DNA from: Lepidodermella squamata
Taxonomy: Eukaryota; Gastrotricha
DNA: 64,000 bases
Direction: 5' to 3'
Assembly: GCA_047495785.1 (NCBI GenBank)
Contig: JBLDXI010000004.1
Span: 1,302,001-1,366,000 of the forward strand
The notes under the pieces are model-generated. The model saw nothing but the letters and a program-made list of their open reading frames with translations. It searched no databases and was not told the DNA's origin. Below are positions 11,911-23,114 of this stretch, in pieces. The position numbers were made by a program, and so were the translations under genes. How positions within the stretch are numbered: position 1 is the first letter of the stretch; the number at the start of each line of letters is the position of its first letter.

Positions 11911-14868
11911 GTTGCTTTAAGTGAAGCGAAGAACTCGGTTCGTTGTTTTTCGCAGTTCAGCAACCGATTTAAAAGCTGCGTACCAGCTTCCGCTGGCTGC
12001 AATCCACTCACCGAATATCAGGTTTTTCTCTCTGCGATTTCTTTGAACAGCCTTAGTTGATATGCTTATCTATCTATCGATAGCTGGGCTCCATCTTGCG
12101 AACAACCGGGAGCTGCAACACAGGGGTCTGTTCTAAAATCCTTCCTGCGAAAATTCATGTCTAATATTGGTCCTTTTCATCAATAGAATGCACGGATGTG
12201 CTACAAATACGAGGCTCTTACTCCGTTTTGCGTACCTGGCAACGTTGGCTGTAACAACCCAGGTGATATGAATGTGAGCATCGTTTCATTAACCAATAAT
12301 CAAACTTTACACTTTACAATCAAACCTAAAATTCCACTGTTATTGTTGTTATATATTTTTTAATTTGCCGCAGACATTCTGGTTTGACAATCAGAAGGCG
12401 ACGCTGAGCTTGGGATTCAACCTCAACGAATGCGAGAAAAAGAAAGCTGCATTCGAGGTGAGAAATTCAAGAGACTTGGCCATTTCGCATTTCGTACTGT
12501 TCTTCATTTTTGTATCATTTCAGACTTCAAAATTCAGGCGCTGCACCTCGAGCAACGTCACCAAGACTTGTTTTCCCGATCCGTATTCCTGCCCAAACAA
12601 CTGGGTAAGTCATTTTCGCCATCGTGGGCGTCGTATTTTTGAGTCTCGGTTCGCCTATAGATTTCTGGATCAACTTTGTATCCCGGTCTCGTGTCATGCA
12701 TCAATGGAACAGGTTTGTGAATTTGATTTATTTTATCGGAGTATGAGGATGTGAGAATATATCGCATATTCACTAGTATAATTAACAAATGAAAGCAACA
12801 AATTCTTTGTCACTCGGAGAAATTTTACCATAATGTAGACGAAACCGTTGTTTGAGGGTTAGAAAATCAGGTAATATTAAGCAATTTTGATATTTTTAGC
12901 GGGCATGATTCGCAGATTACCAATGAAGGAAGTGCCACAAAAAGAAGCCTTGCGCAATTTGAATTATTGGTTGCCATTGTGAAGTTCCATCGGTCTATAG
13001 AGTTTGCTAATAAAAGTCGGGTATATTTCGCAATCCAGTACCCCTAACGAGCTCGGTACCTGGCTTTGAAAAAAAATGAGACTTCTCAGATAGAATTTAA
13101 ATCACCAAAGTCATTTTCCAGTGGGAAAAGGATGAAGTCGCTATGTTTTCCTGTTTTCAGTCACGGTCCCTGTAAGCGAGAAGCCGCACATCCGCTGCTT
13201 CGACTTGAGACGCAATTTCGGCGTCACAATTTTTTCTCAGCACTCGAAAAAATCGGGCTTTTATTCGAGGCTTTTTTTATCTTGGAGATAATATTATTCA
13301 AATAAATTCGGTATTTCAAAAGCTGCGTCCTGGTAAGTCTCATGGAAAGGCGCTATGTTTTCGTGTTTTTCGATCACGGTCCCTGTGAGCGAGAAGCCGC
13401 ACGTCCGCTGTTTCGACTCGGCAACGGGCAAATTCAACAACTGCCTGCCACAAAGCACTGGCTGCTTGGCTAACAATGAAACTCAGCAATATTCGACTAA
13501 TGTGTTCATCAACTATAGAAGTTGCCTGCTCGGGGTTAGTTCATTTACTCGCGTTTTATGCCTAACTTTGTATATATGAACAGAACGCGGTTTCATGCAA
13601 AGGTTCGTCCAACCGAAGTTCATGCTACGCAGCCTGCCCTCGAGACCTAACGCAGGTGAAACTTGGCTATTTAAAACTCGCGGATCAAAGTTTCTACGGG
13701 TGATTCTAAAACAGGTTAAGCTCTTCTCGGACTTGCAATCCTTTCAGCTAAACCACGGCAAGTGCATCACTGAGATATCGCCCACGGTAAGTTCGAACTC
13801 ACTTTCTCGCAATCACGAATGTCGCCGGCTATAGTCGCAAGTTCAATAGAAATTACATTTTATGGCATTGAGCCTAGTTCAAGCATTGATGGTAGAAGAA
13901 TAAGGCGATCAGTTCAGCTTCAAGGTTTCCCGGCTTCATTCACACAGCCAGATGAAAGGAAAGCCGTATTCCTTGCTTATCATTGATGTTCTGATAGTTT
14001 TAAATTTTTCAATTCTAAAAACTGAGAGATCTCTAAAAAGAATGATAGTCTCGTGGGACATTTCAGTCAAAGGCGTTTTATTCACAAAATTACGGTATAT
14101 TTTTCAAGAATTATTTTGTTTTTGATTAATGGAAAATCAGCAAAACAACTACATTAATTTTGCGAGTTTAACTGGAGGGAGAGAGGGACGTGTGGTGAGG
14201 GAGTTATCACCTGGCTTTAAGACTTTAAAAATCGAGAGAATATTGAATGTTACTTACTGTGCCATGCAAATTTTAGCCGGCTGCGTATTTTCGCTGCGTC
14301 GACAACAGCAATGGAACAGCTTCTTGCACCACTTCGTCTACAGGCTGCAATGCGGCAACTCAGCTTCGAATTCCGGCAAATGTGGTCTATCCGGACGAGA
14401 ACACTTGCAAGAATGCGACCAAGAAGTACTCGGTGGTGGCTTATTCGGGTGCCAGAGCTGACAGCGCGGCAAAATGCGCCGCAGTCAATGCTACGCTGGC
14501 GACAATTAGGTCAGACGCTGAGCTGGCTGCTGCGAGAAAAGCGGCAACGGCGGCGGGTTCTGATTCTTATTGGATTGCCCTAACTCGGCAAAATGGCGTA
14601 TTTAAATGGGATGATGGATCAAGTTTCACTTTCGTCACATCGCAGTGGAATTCTGTTGCTGCCGGCTGTGTTTCTCTCAAGTACGCCCTCGCCCTTGTTG
14701 ATGAAGTCCCAGCCGATGGATATTACTATAACTCTATTGAGTGTGCATCTCATTCAGCCGCAATCTTATGCGAGTCGTTTTAGTTGTACACTTTTCGGTC
14801 TTTCTTCTGCGCTATGCCTTGTAACTTGTAACTTGTGTGTGTCGTAGACAATGGTGAAATATTGGCCA

Positions 14869-15422
14869 ATAACACATTGAAGTCATCTAAATTGAAATAT
14901 CACCATAGCCAGCATAAACTATCGTGAAATCGCACCTGTTGCGCAAAGTTGTCAATTGTGCGGCACTTATACGGTCATGGACTGGATCATGGACGTCGAA
15001 CGTGAAACGTCACCGTCACTCTCATGCGCACAGATTAAGCTATCGCTAAATATCACCATGGATAGTAATTATCGGGAAAAATCATTTCTTCTTGAATTTA
15101 GCCATCGAGTAATTTGATAAAAGTAAAATAAAGTGACATTTCACGATAGACAGCTCCAGTCCATGATCATAATAGTGTCGAACAGGTGACACGAATAGAG
15201 CGAAGTAGGACCGTGGAACTGGTTGGTATAACGAAAATCGACATAAGCGCAGGGTCCCTTTGGTCTTTGGGTGAGCTCACCGTACGATAGGGATGATCCC
15301 TACCATCCCTGGCGGTACTTCGCTCTCTAACTTTGTGACGACTTTGTGCGACAGGTGATATTTCACGATAGCTTATAATGGCTATCGTGATATTTCAAAA
15401 TAAATTACTCCAATGGTGTTAT
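14869..15422. mobile_element. MITE in the 3' UTR of gene 1
   Basis: Arms of about 100 bp include GAAATATCACCATAGCC, ACTATCGTGAAATC and CACCTGTTGCGCAAAG, with their inverse at 15321-15422. It separates the gene 1 stop codon from the conserved 3' UTR block (AACAACTGCTTCACCGAG and AATAAA at about 15490-15520), which in gene 3 follows directly. Confidence 0.8.
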
Positions 15423-15935
15423 ACTCCACTATAGCCTACGACATTTATGCCACTAATAATATTTGGGGAGATCTTCTCTTCTGATCCGTGAACAACTGCT
15501 TCACCGAGTATTTAGAATAAAGCGATACATTTCAAGACAAGAGGATTTGTTAATCGGTAACAATAATTCCCACATGCCAATAGGTAAATTTTGCCATGGA
15601 GAAACAAACGTTTTTTCTATGAAGCAGCGTCCGCACTGGTTCGAATTTCACAACATTCGCGAAACTAGTTAATACGCGGTTAAAAGCACAAATGTAATTT
15701 TCTAAATCTTTAAGCCCAACGCCTTTGATGCTGTTCTAGGGGCGTAACATCAAAAAAAGATATTTTCATCCCTGGCAGCTCGGGGGTCCACCTGGAAACG
15801 TACCTGGACACGTCGGCTGTAACAACCCGGGTGATATGAATGTGAGCCTCGTTTCACTAACCAATCATATACAATAAAACATCAAATTGCATTGCTATAT
15901 TGTTATTATATTTTTCATTTTTTTAATATGCCGCA

Positions 15936-16035
15936 TACCGTAGTTACCGAAATAGAAGCCTAGGCGGCAACCCTTTGTCAGCACTTTGATGTTCTTTGTA
16001 GTGCCGCCCAGGCTTGTATTTCGGTAACTACGGTA
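15936..16035. mobile_element. 100-bp hairpin element
   Basis: Inverted ends TACCGTAGTTACCGAAATAG and the inverse enclose GTCAGCACTTTGATGTTC. It interrupts the polypyrimidine region before exon 4 of the relic copy; paralogs lack it. A related, more divergent copy is at 62386-62478. Confidence 0.75.
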
Positions 16036-16502
16036 ATTTGCCACAGACTTTCTGGTTCGACAATCAGAATGCGACGTTGAGCTTGAAATACAACCTCAAC
16101 GAATGTGAGAAAAAGAAAGCGGCATTCGAGGTGAGAATTCAGGAAACCTGGTCTTTACGGAATATGCTTTACATTTATATCCTTCCAGACTTCGAAATTC
16201 AGGCGCTGTACGTCGAACAATGTCATCAATACTTGTGTTTGTGTTCCAGATCCGTATTCCTGCCCCAACAACTGGGTGTGTAATTTGCACCGTCACGGGT
16301 CCGTTTTTATTCTCGGCTTGGTTTCGCCTCCAGGTTACTGAAACTGTGTATCCGAATCTTGCGTCTTGCACCAATGGAACAGGTTTGTGGGTTTAGATCA
16401 AGATACTGTTTCAACAATTAAACAAAACGAAATTATTTCCGATCGGGAATTAGAGAGTCCCGAACAGTGCATTGATTTAATTTATTGACTTGATTTACCG
16501 CT

Positions 16503-16891
16503 TTAACCCTTAGCCGCCGGCGCAATGACGTGTTAACTCGAGCATCTTTCAGAAAATCCCAGAAAATCAAGAAGAGGCTAAAATCAAATTCTGAGTCGGC
16601 ACAAAGTCTTACATTTAGCCTTAGATTGAAAGCCGAACCTCTTTACCTAGGTTGCCGTTGCTATGACGTGTTAACGCGTTTTCATGCCGTGTTAACAAGT
16701 CATTTAAAAATTGTCTCACTATTTTCGACCTGGTCAGAATGGCTTTGAAATTTTCGGGGAGTGCTTGTTTCTTGCTATTGATTTATCATAATTTACGACG
16801 TAACAATGGGTTCGATAGCCCAAATCCTCCGACCACGGTGAATTTTCTCCGGAATTAACGCGTGTACACGTCTTCGGCGGCTAAGGGTTAA
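16503..16891. mobile_element. piggyBac-type MITE flanked by TTAA
   Basis: TTAA occurs at both ends (16503-16506 and 16888-16891). Inside are inverted termini CCCTTAGCCGCCGG and the inverse CGGCGGCTAAGGG. TTAA duplication with CCC..GGG ends fits piggyBac-type elements. It repeats GACGTGTTAAC internally and has no transposase. The paralogous intron of gene 4 lacks it. Confidence 0.85.
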
Positions 16892-16974
16892 TAAGGGACC
16901 TCCTCGAATCGATCAAAGTCAATCATTGTCCCGTTGTTCGTGTTCTGTTCCAATCTTTTAATTTCCCAATTCAG

Positions 16975-17365
16975 TATCTCTAATAAGCTCGATAGCGGGG
17001 TAACAGCGCATTTTAGAAAAAATGCAAGCCTTCCCAAGACTCCAGATCCAATCAGTCGTTGTTCTGCGGAATTGAATTCAAATCGAAAGCTGTAGATTCG
17101 AAAATCCACGTTTTACGGTGGATCTTTGAGTAACCATTTGGACTAAACAGAAACTTTGAAGATTGCTAACCAGTAGACGAGCCAATGTCCAAATGGTTAA
17201 TCAAAAATCCACCGTAAAACGTGGATTTTCGAATCTACAGCTTTCGATTTGAATTCAATTCCGCAGAACGCAGCGACTGATTGGATCTGGAGTCTTGGGA
17301 AGGCTTGCATTTTTTCCAAAATGCGCTGTTACCCCGCTATCGAGCTTATTAGAGATACTTCTAGC
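16975..17365. repeat. Large inverted repeat in relic intron
   Basis: About 190-bp arms face each other at about 16975-17165 and 17200-17365. The inner part (AAAATCCACGTTTTACGGTG and inverse) is a hairpin also found in the gene 4 intron at 36151-36277. The outer part, including AAAATGCGCTGTTACCCCGC, is duplicated as an inverted copy only here. Confidence 0.7.
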
Positions 17366-17848
17366 TTTCGATATCCTTCTAAGGACAGTCGCTTTGTCCA
17401 CATTTAAACAGTCCGACGTCATTTTTAAGCCTTGCATGATAATGATGGAGATTCATTTTTTCGTGTTTCTAAGTCACGGTCCCTGTAAGCGAGAAGCCGC
17501 ACATCCGCTGTATCGACTCGATAACTGGCAAATTCAACGGCTGCCCCGCACAAAGCACTGCTGCTTGGCTAACAATGAAATATTCGACTAATTTGTTCAT
17601 AATGGAAAATGCCTTGAAACTGCACTCAACCGAGACCAACACGGACTTGAACCCTTCAACACGCACCGAAAAAGAAACGGGGACGTGACACGTTCCATCG
17701 CACCACAAGGCGTGTCGCAATAGAAAATATCGAAAACAACAACAGCAACAACGCACCGTCATTCACCATTCATTGGATAAACTTTTTACACAATTTTACA
17801 CATATCGTGAATTTTCAGCTGATTTTTTTCCAAGGCTCATTCGATCAA

Positions 17849-20481
17849 ATGGTTTCGTATCACTGTGCTCTGCTGATAACCCTATTGCTGGCGTCATGTG
17901 GCACAGCATCGGGCAAAGAGTTGAACTGGGTTCGCTGCTTCTCGCAGCTCAGCAACCGATTCACCAACTGCGTACCAGCTGCCAATGGCTGTAATCCACT
18001 CAACGAATACCAGGTTTACACCTATTTACTTGCATGGGTGCAGTAACTTGATGATTGTTGAATTTTTCACCAACTAGTGGGGCGGCATTTTTCGAACAAC
18101 TGGCGTCTGCAACACTGGCGTTAGTTTTACTCTTCAGTTTGTTGTTTGTTAATTAATTCCCCTGTTTTTCCGATAGAATGCCCGAATGTGCTACAAATAC
18201 GCGGCTCTTACCCCGTTTTGCGTACCTGGTAACATTGGCTGTAACAACCCGGGTGATATGAATGTTAGCCTCGTTCTATTTTTTGAATGTCTCTAAATAA
18301 AAAAAAATTCTGCTCTTCTCACATCGTTGAATTAATACGACTTTTGTATTTCAGACTTTCTGGTTCAACGATCAGAATGCGACGTTGAGTTTAAAATACA
18401 ACCTCAACGAATGTGAGAAGCAACGAGCTGCTTTCGATGTAATAACTTCCAAACCTCTGTTGACAGTGCTCATGATTAATTTTTGTTCAACCATCGTAGA
18501 AATTGTCAAAATTCCGGCGCTGCACCTCGAATAACGTCATCAAAACGTGTGTTCCGGATCCGTTCACTTGCCCTGAAAATTGGGTTAGTTTTGTTGAATT
18601 TTCCTATTCAAAAATTACTCAATTGAATTACTCATTTATTCCTCTTCTAGATCACTGAATCGACATTTACTCAGATTTAACGTCGTGCATCAACACCACG
18701 CGTGAGTCAAATATTAAAATCGGTTATTTGAAAAGACTAAGATAACATTTCAATCTAAATATGGAATGAGGGACCTTAATTTGTCGACAAGTTAAATGGT
18801 CAGCGAATTGTATTTCCGTTAAATCAAATTTATCAATGATTGTAAGAAAATACCGAGATTTTCATTCCTGCATTACAAAATTTGATGAACTATTGGGACA
18901 ACTGTTAATTAACGCCGAAAAATTTCGCAGCAGGAAAATGAAATTAACACGAGTGGTGTTTTTCAATCGCAGAGTCTGTTCCGATCAGCGAGAAGCCGCA
19001 CATCCGCTGTTTTGATTCGACAACAAGCAAATTCACAAACTGCCGACCTCAAAGCACTGGCTGCTTGGCTAACGCTGAAACTCAGCAATATTCGACTGAT
19101 GTGTTCATCAACTATCAAAGCTGCCTGCTCGGAGTGAGTCTTTTCTAATTTACTCGCATTTGATGTCTATAATATTATTTTTCAACAGAACGCGGTTTCA
19201 TGCAAACATCCGCCTAAACGAAGTTCATGCTATGCAGCCTGCCCTCGAGACCTAACCCAGGTGAAACTTGGTTATTGAAAACTCGCGGATCAATTATTTT
19301 ATGTGTGTGATTCTCAAACAGGTTAAGCTCTTCTCGGACTCGCAATCTTTTCAACTGAACTACGACAAGTGCATCGATGAGATATCGCACAAGGTGAGTT
19401 CTCATTAACTTGTTTTAAATCAAGAATGCCGCCAGCTAGTTGAAAGTTCAATTTAAAGTACATAGGGCCTAGTTTAAGCATGCGTTTGATGGTAGAGCAA
19501 CAAGGCGATCAGTTTAGCTTCAAGATTTCCCGGCTTCATTCGGACAATCCGATGAAAGGAAAGCCGTATTCCATGCTTACCGTGGATGTTCAAATACCTG
19601 TTAAATTTTCAATTCCTAAAACTTAAAGATCTCAAAAAAGAATGGGATAGTCTCTTGGGACGTAATTTCAATGTTTTCGGGCCCTACCGTTTCAACTAAA
19701 CTGCGCTGCTTAACGCGATGGCGTTTTATTCACAAAAATGCGGCAATTTGAATAGAAATATTATTATTTTTTGATTAATTGAAATCAGCAGCAAAAACGT
19801 ATGATTCATTTTACGAGACTAACGGGAGGGAAAGAGGGACGTGGCGTGAGGGAGCACTCAATTATCATTTATTCTATTATTTCTATCATTTTAAACAAAA
19901 AATCGAGATAAAAAGTGTGACTCACTGTCCCATGTAAATTTTAGCCGGCTGCGTATTTCCGCTGCGTCGACAACAGCGATGGCGCTGTTCATTGCGTCAC
20001 CGAGTCGACAGGCTGCAATGCGGCAACTCAGCTTCGAATTCCAGCTAATGTGGTCTATCCGGACGAGAACACTTGCAACAATGCGACCAAGAAGTACACG
20101 GCGGTGGTTTCTTATGGACTCAGAGCTAATCTCATGCCCAAATGCGCCGAGATAAATGCTACATTTGCCACGATTAGGTCTGACGCTGAGCTAGCCGCCG
20201 CTAGGCTCGCGCTCCAGCAGGCTAGCTCTGCACTAGGTTCCACGGTTTATACGGCATTGGTCGCTCTCAGTCGGCAAAACGGCATACTCAAATGGGATGA
20301 CGGATCGAGCTTCACTTACGTCGAAACGCAATGGGCTATGGTTCCATCTGATGATGGGTGTCCACGCTTAGTTTACTATACTAAAGGTTCACATAACCTT
20401 CCATCAGACGGTTATTACTATTTGTTAGATGATTGTGATAATACCTTTTCATACGGTATCTTGTGCGAGTATTTTGAGTGA
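17849..20481 (+). pseudogene. Lectin-family gene 2: four-Cys repeats plus CTLD, one frameshift
   Basis: Exons: 17849-18013, 18078-18119, 18177-18263, 18355-18438, 18500-18583, 18651-18701, 18973-19133, 19189-19260, 19322-19393 and 19945-20481. The signal peptide starts MVSYHCALLITLLLASCG. Units read RCFSQLSNRFTNC, MCYKYAALTPFC, RCTSNNVIKTC, RCFDSTTSKFTNC, the SSCYAAC unit and RCVDNSDGAVHC. The CTLD then ends GILCEYFE. Exon 6 is 51 nt instead of the family's 52: one base is missing, giving TAA at 18678-18680. Every other exon keeps its length modulo three. The CTLD has an insertion relative to paralogs (LQQASSALGST). The gene may be a young pseudogene, or exon 6 may be skipped or spliced differently; the sequence alone does not decide. 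AATAAA lies at 20610-20615. Confidence 0.8.
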
Positions 20482-21067
20482 AGCTATTGAGCCTTTTTCT
20501 GATAATTTCTCGCGAGATGTTTCGCGACGAAGTTAAGGTGAATAATTGTATGTGATAAAAAGGAGAGATAATTGATCTGACTAATAGATAATTCCGCCGT
20601 GCGTTTAGAAATAAAGTGTGTGTGAAGTAATAGTGAAACATGTATGCTCTTCTACGGGGCACTTTGATGACTCTGATTACGCTCAGTAATTTTGATGATT
20701 ATGGTATCGCTGTGGTACACTTTTCTTTTGAACAATTCCTTGTGAGATTGTCGTAAGAAGCCGAAGTAAAATGATAATATTTGGAGAGATTATATTCTTC
20801 TCACACGTCAACAATTGCTTCACCGAGCATTTAGAATCAAGTCGGTCAGCTATCAAGACGACAAGATGCGTTAACCGGTATAGCAATTGTTATATTAAGG
20901 GTGCTGAGAATTAAGGAATCTTAACGGTGCTAAGGGCAGAAACGAGATTCCGGCCCGCTGAAAATGCCCGAGGGTGGCGATTACATTGCGATTACATTGC
21001 TGATAACTGCAATGAAACATCGAAGAATTCGCGTTTGAGAGTGCGTTTGAGAGCGCGTTTGAGTTTG
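20482..21067. other. 3' flank of gene 2
   Basis: A block at 20697-20900 (GTGAGATTGTCGTAAGAAG, then CAATTGCTTCACCGAG) matches the 3' UTRs of genes 1, 3 and 4. After about 20930 the sequence is unrelated and contains GAGAGTGCGTTTGAGAGCGC. Confidence 0.6.
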
Positions 21068-21309
21068 CAGTGTGCGACTTTCAGGGGGGGATGGGATCCC
21101 CCTCCAGCTCGACCGGGCCAGACAACAAAATGAGAATTTATCCCACTGTTTTGTTAATTTTGAAAGGTTCTGGGGCGTGTTTTAGTGGAAAATCTCAAAA
21201 ATGTTCTCGCTTCGCTCGGTTAGTAGCCCAAATGACTCGTCATTTTGGCAAATACAGCAAACAATTTTTTTCCATCACTGGGAGCTCGCGGATCGAAGAT
21301 CGCACCCTG
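21068..21309. mobile_element. hAT-like MITE, 242 bp (family also at 45.4 kb)
   Basis: Ends are CAGTGTGCGACTTTC and the inverse-type GAAGATCGCACCCTG. Inside are GGCCAGACAACAAAATGAG and CTCGCTTCGCTCGG. It matches the 45410-45648 copy in reverse orientation. A clean 8-bp duplication is not seen here, but it is at 45.4 kb. Confidence 0.8.
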
Positions 21310-21323
21310 TTTGAGACTATTGG

Positions 21324-21769
21324 AACAGTGCAAAATTCCAGGAAACGATTCGCCGAATAAGCTGATCAACGAGTTTCGGAGGAAAATCTCTGTGCGAAGC
21401 GACTGCATTGGGATTATTTGGCTATGATCCTGACCAGCTTGAAGAACCGATTTGAATCGCGCCAGTTCACGGTAGACGCCAGTTTTTAAGTAAATCACTG
21501 CACGGCGCATGTCAAATATCCAGAACTGACTATTTTGATTGTTTATAAGCTCATCTCACACACACAGTTTAAGCGTTCAATTAAAATGGTTTTTGTTAAA
21601 ATGATTTCTTTGGTTCTAATTTTGCTTAGCTATAGTTTAATCCCTTAATGGAGTCGTCCAGTAATTCAGTGATTCGGATTTCAACAGAAATAAAAAAAAG
21701 ATCAACCTTAAACACGTGGACGGGCGGAAACCCATTTTCCATTGAAGCAAAAAATTACCAACCACGTGC
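21324..21769. repeat. 446-bp direct repeat, left copy
   Basis: The stretch from AACAGTGCAAAATTCCAGG to AAAAATTACCAACCACGTGC recurs at 23115-23560 with no difference that I can see by eye. It flanks the LINE fragment on both sides. Confidence 0.9.
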
Positions 21770-23114
21770 ACTTATGCCGATGACGCTGCAAACTGGGCAT
21801 GGGGGCCCCATTATGAGCAATGTGTTTCGCGGCTTCAGTCTCGCTTACGTTCGACAGAAACCTGGTGTGCTAGATGGCGACTTGACCTCAACCCGACAAA
21901 GTGTGAGTGTATTATAATCGGTCATCATGGCGCCTCCTCCCCCTCCGTCCTATTGTCTATTGGTGGCGTGCGAATCCCGCAAGTGAAAGAGGTTAAGTAC
22001 CTCGGAATCACATTGACTTCGAAACTCTCGTGGGAGAGTCATCTTGATCGGCTATCAGCGAAAATCAAACCCCGAGCTGCATGCTTACGCGGCATCGCCG
22101 CACGAAAAGTTGTCCCTAGTGACCTCTGCGTTCGTTTTAGCAAAGTCCTCATCGAAAGTGTCCTTACCTACGGCTCACCAGCCTGGTATTGTCTACCCAA
22201 GTCGTCCGAGCTACGTCTGTTCGGCTTCCAGGCCCACGGCTTGAAAGCTGCATTGGATCTGCCTATCGAGTGCGACCCTTTCGGTGTTGTCGTCGAAGCT
22301 GGCGTGGAAGCAATCAGCGACGTATTTAAGCATCAACTGATGCGGTACGCCATCAGGTGCCTCAACGCAAATAACGGGATGAAGGATTATATATCCTACG
22401 TTGCCAGCTTCCAGCCTGACGCCTTCGGCCTCCGAATGCTGGAGAAGCACTGTCCAGCATGGCACTTGCGTGACTGCATTAGTGCCCCGGCTAAGCCCTG
22501 CCGCCTCATCACCGACATTTTCCCTAAAAACTAATGTGAGCCTGTGGTTTCCTGTATTTCCTTTAGGTGCCCTTGCGATCCTCGCCCTTCTGAGCCCCTC
22601 TCGAGCCAGCCCGATTAATACGTAAGCTTACCGTTTAATAAATTGATCTCTGCCTTGCCTTACAGAGCCCTGAGCCTGAGCCTGAGTCGTCATGAGCCTG
22701 ACCTTGAGCCTTGAGCCTTTCGGAACCTGAGCCTTGTCTGATGAGCTGGAATAGCCCTGCCTGTAAGCCCTTAATTATTGCCGTTAACCACCTTCGATAA
22801 TTTTCAGCCCTACTCAATTTGCGCAACGAGCCCGAACCCTCGATCGACTTTTCTACCTTTCTACAAAAACGCACAAAAAGCCAACAAAAATCGACAAAAA
22901 AAAAAATCGACAAAAAAATACAAAAAAAAAAAAAAAAAAAAAAAATAATAACATAAAACTCGAAACTATGAACTGCCTATGATAATGTTCAATTTATAAA
23001 TGCTACGAGCCCTAGATAGCATGGGGGCAATATATTTTCATGCTCTAATGCCACTCATATGTGCCTATAGCGCCGGCCGGCGGAGGGCCTATATAAATAA
23101 AACTACGACATGCT
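21770..23114 (+). mobile_element. 5'-truncated LINE (non-LTR retrotransposon)
   Basis: The copy starts exactly at the reverse-transcriptase catalytic box: TYADDAANWAW, then the RT thumb region LDLNPTKCECIII, VKYLGITLTSKLSW, ESVLTYGSPAWY. The open frame runs to TAA at 22532-22534. The 3' part (22535-23114) is untranslated, contains GAGCCTGAGCCTGAG-type repeats and an internal A tract (22922-22945), and ends TATAAATAAAACTACGAC. YADD plus VKYLGI are hallmarks of LINE RTs. Everything upstream, including endonuclease and RT fingers, is missing, as in abortive reverse transcription. The clade is not assigned. Confidence 0.9.

Larger units (their letters stand above)
10907..14783 (+). pseudogene. 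Lectin-family gene 1: four-Cys repeats plus CTLD, disrupted
   Basis: Exons: 10907-10971 plus 11911-12021, 12084-12125, 12187-12273, 12374-12457, 12524-12604, 12661-12712, exon 7 (13161-13206 partial; 13374-13534 full), 13584-13655, 13715-13786 and 14277-14783. The signal peptide starts MVAYHVAMLVALLMLVSSD. Six C-x8-10-C-x6-C units follow, then a CTLD with WIALTRQNGVFKWDDGSSF and a final ILCESF. Two lesions break it. A 939-bp hAT-type insertion splits exon 1 inside the signal-peptide region with an 8-bp target duplication. Exon 7 is doubled: the upstream copy keeps the AG acceptor but is cut short, and the downstream copy is full length but has GA where AG should be. All other exons, including the lectin exon, stay open, so inactivation is recent or the 3' exons are still used. 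Its 3' UTR is split by another MITE. Confidence 0.85.
15800..17600 (+). pseudogene. Relic copy of the four-Cys lectin family (exons 3-7)
   Basis: Recognisable pieces are: end of exon 3 (15800-15841, VGCNNPGDMN), exon 4 (16047-16130, TFWFDNQNATLSLKYNLNEC), exon 5 (16189-16275, with an extra in-frame Val-Cys from a TGTGTT duplication), exon 6 (16334-16382, one codon shorter) and exon 7 (17474 to about 17600). Exon 7 has lost its normal frame through a one-base and a further short deletion, and it ends without a donor. Exons 1-2, 8-10 and the CTLD are absent. A hairpin element sits before exon 4, and a TTAA-flanked MITE plus a large inverted repeat sit in the intron before exon 7. It lies between genes 1 and 2, as expected for a decayed tandem copy. 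Confidence 0.8.
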
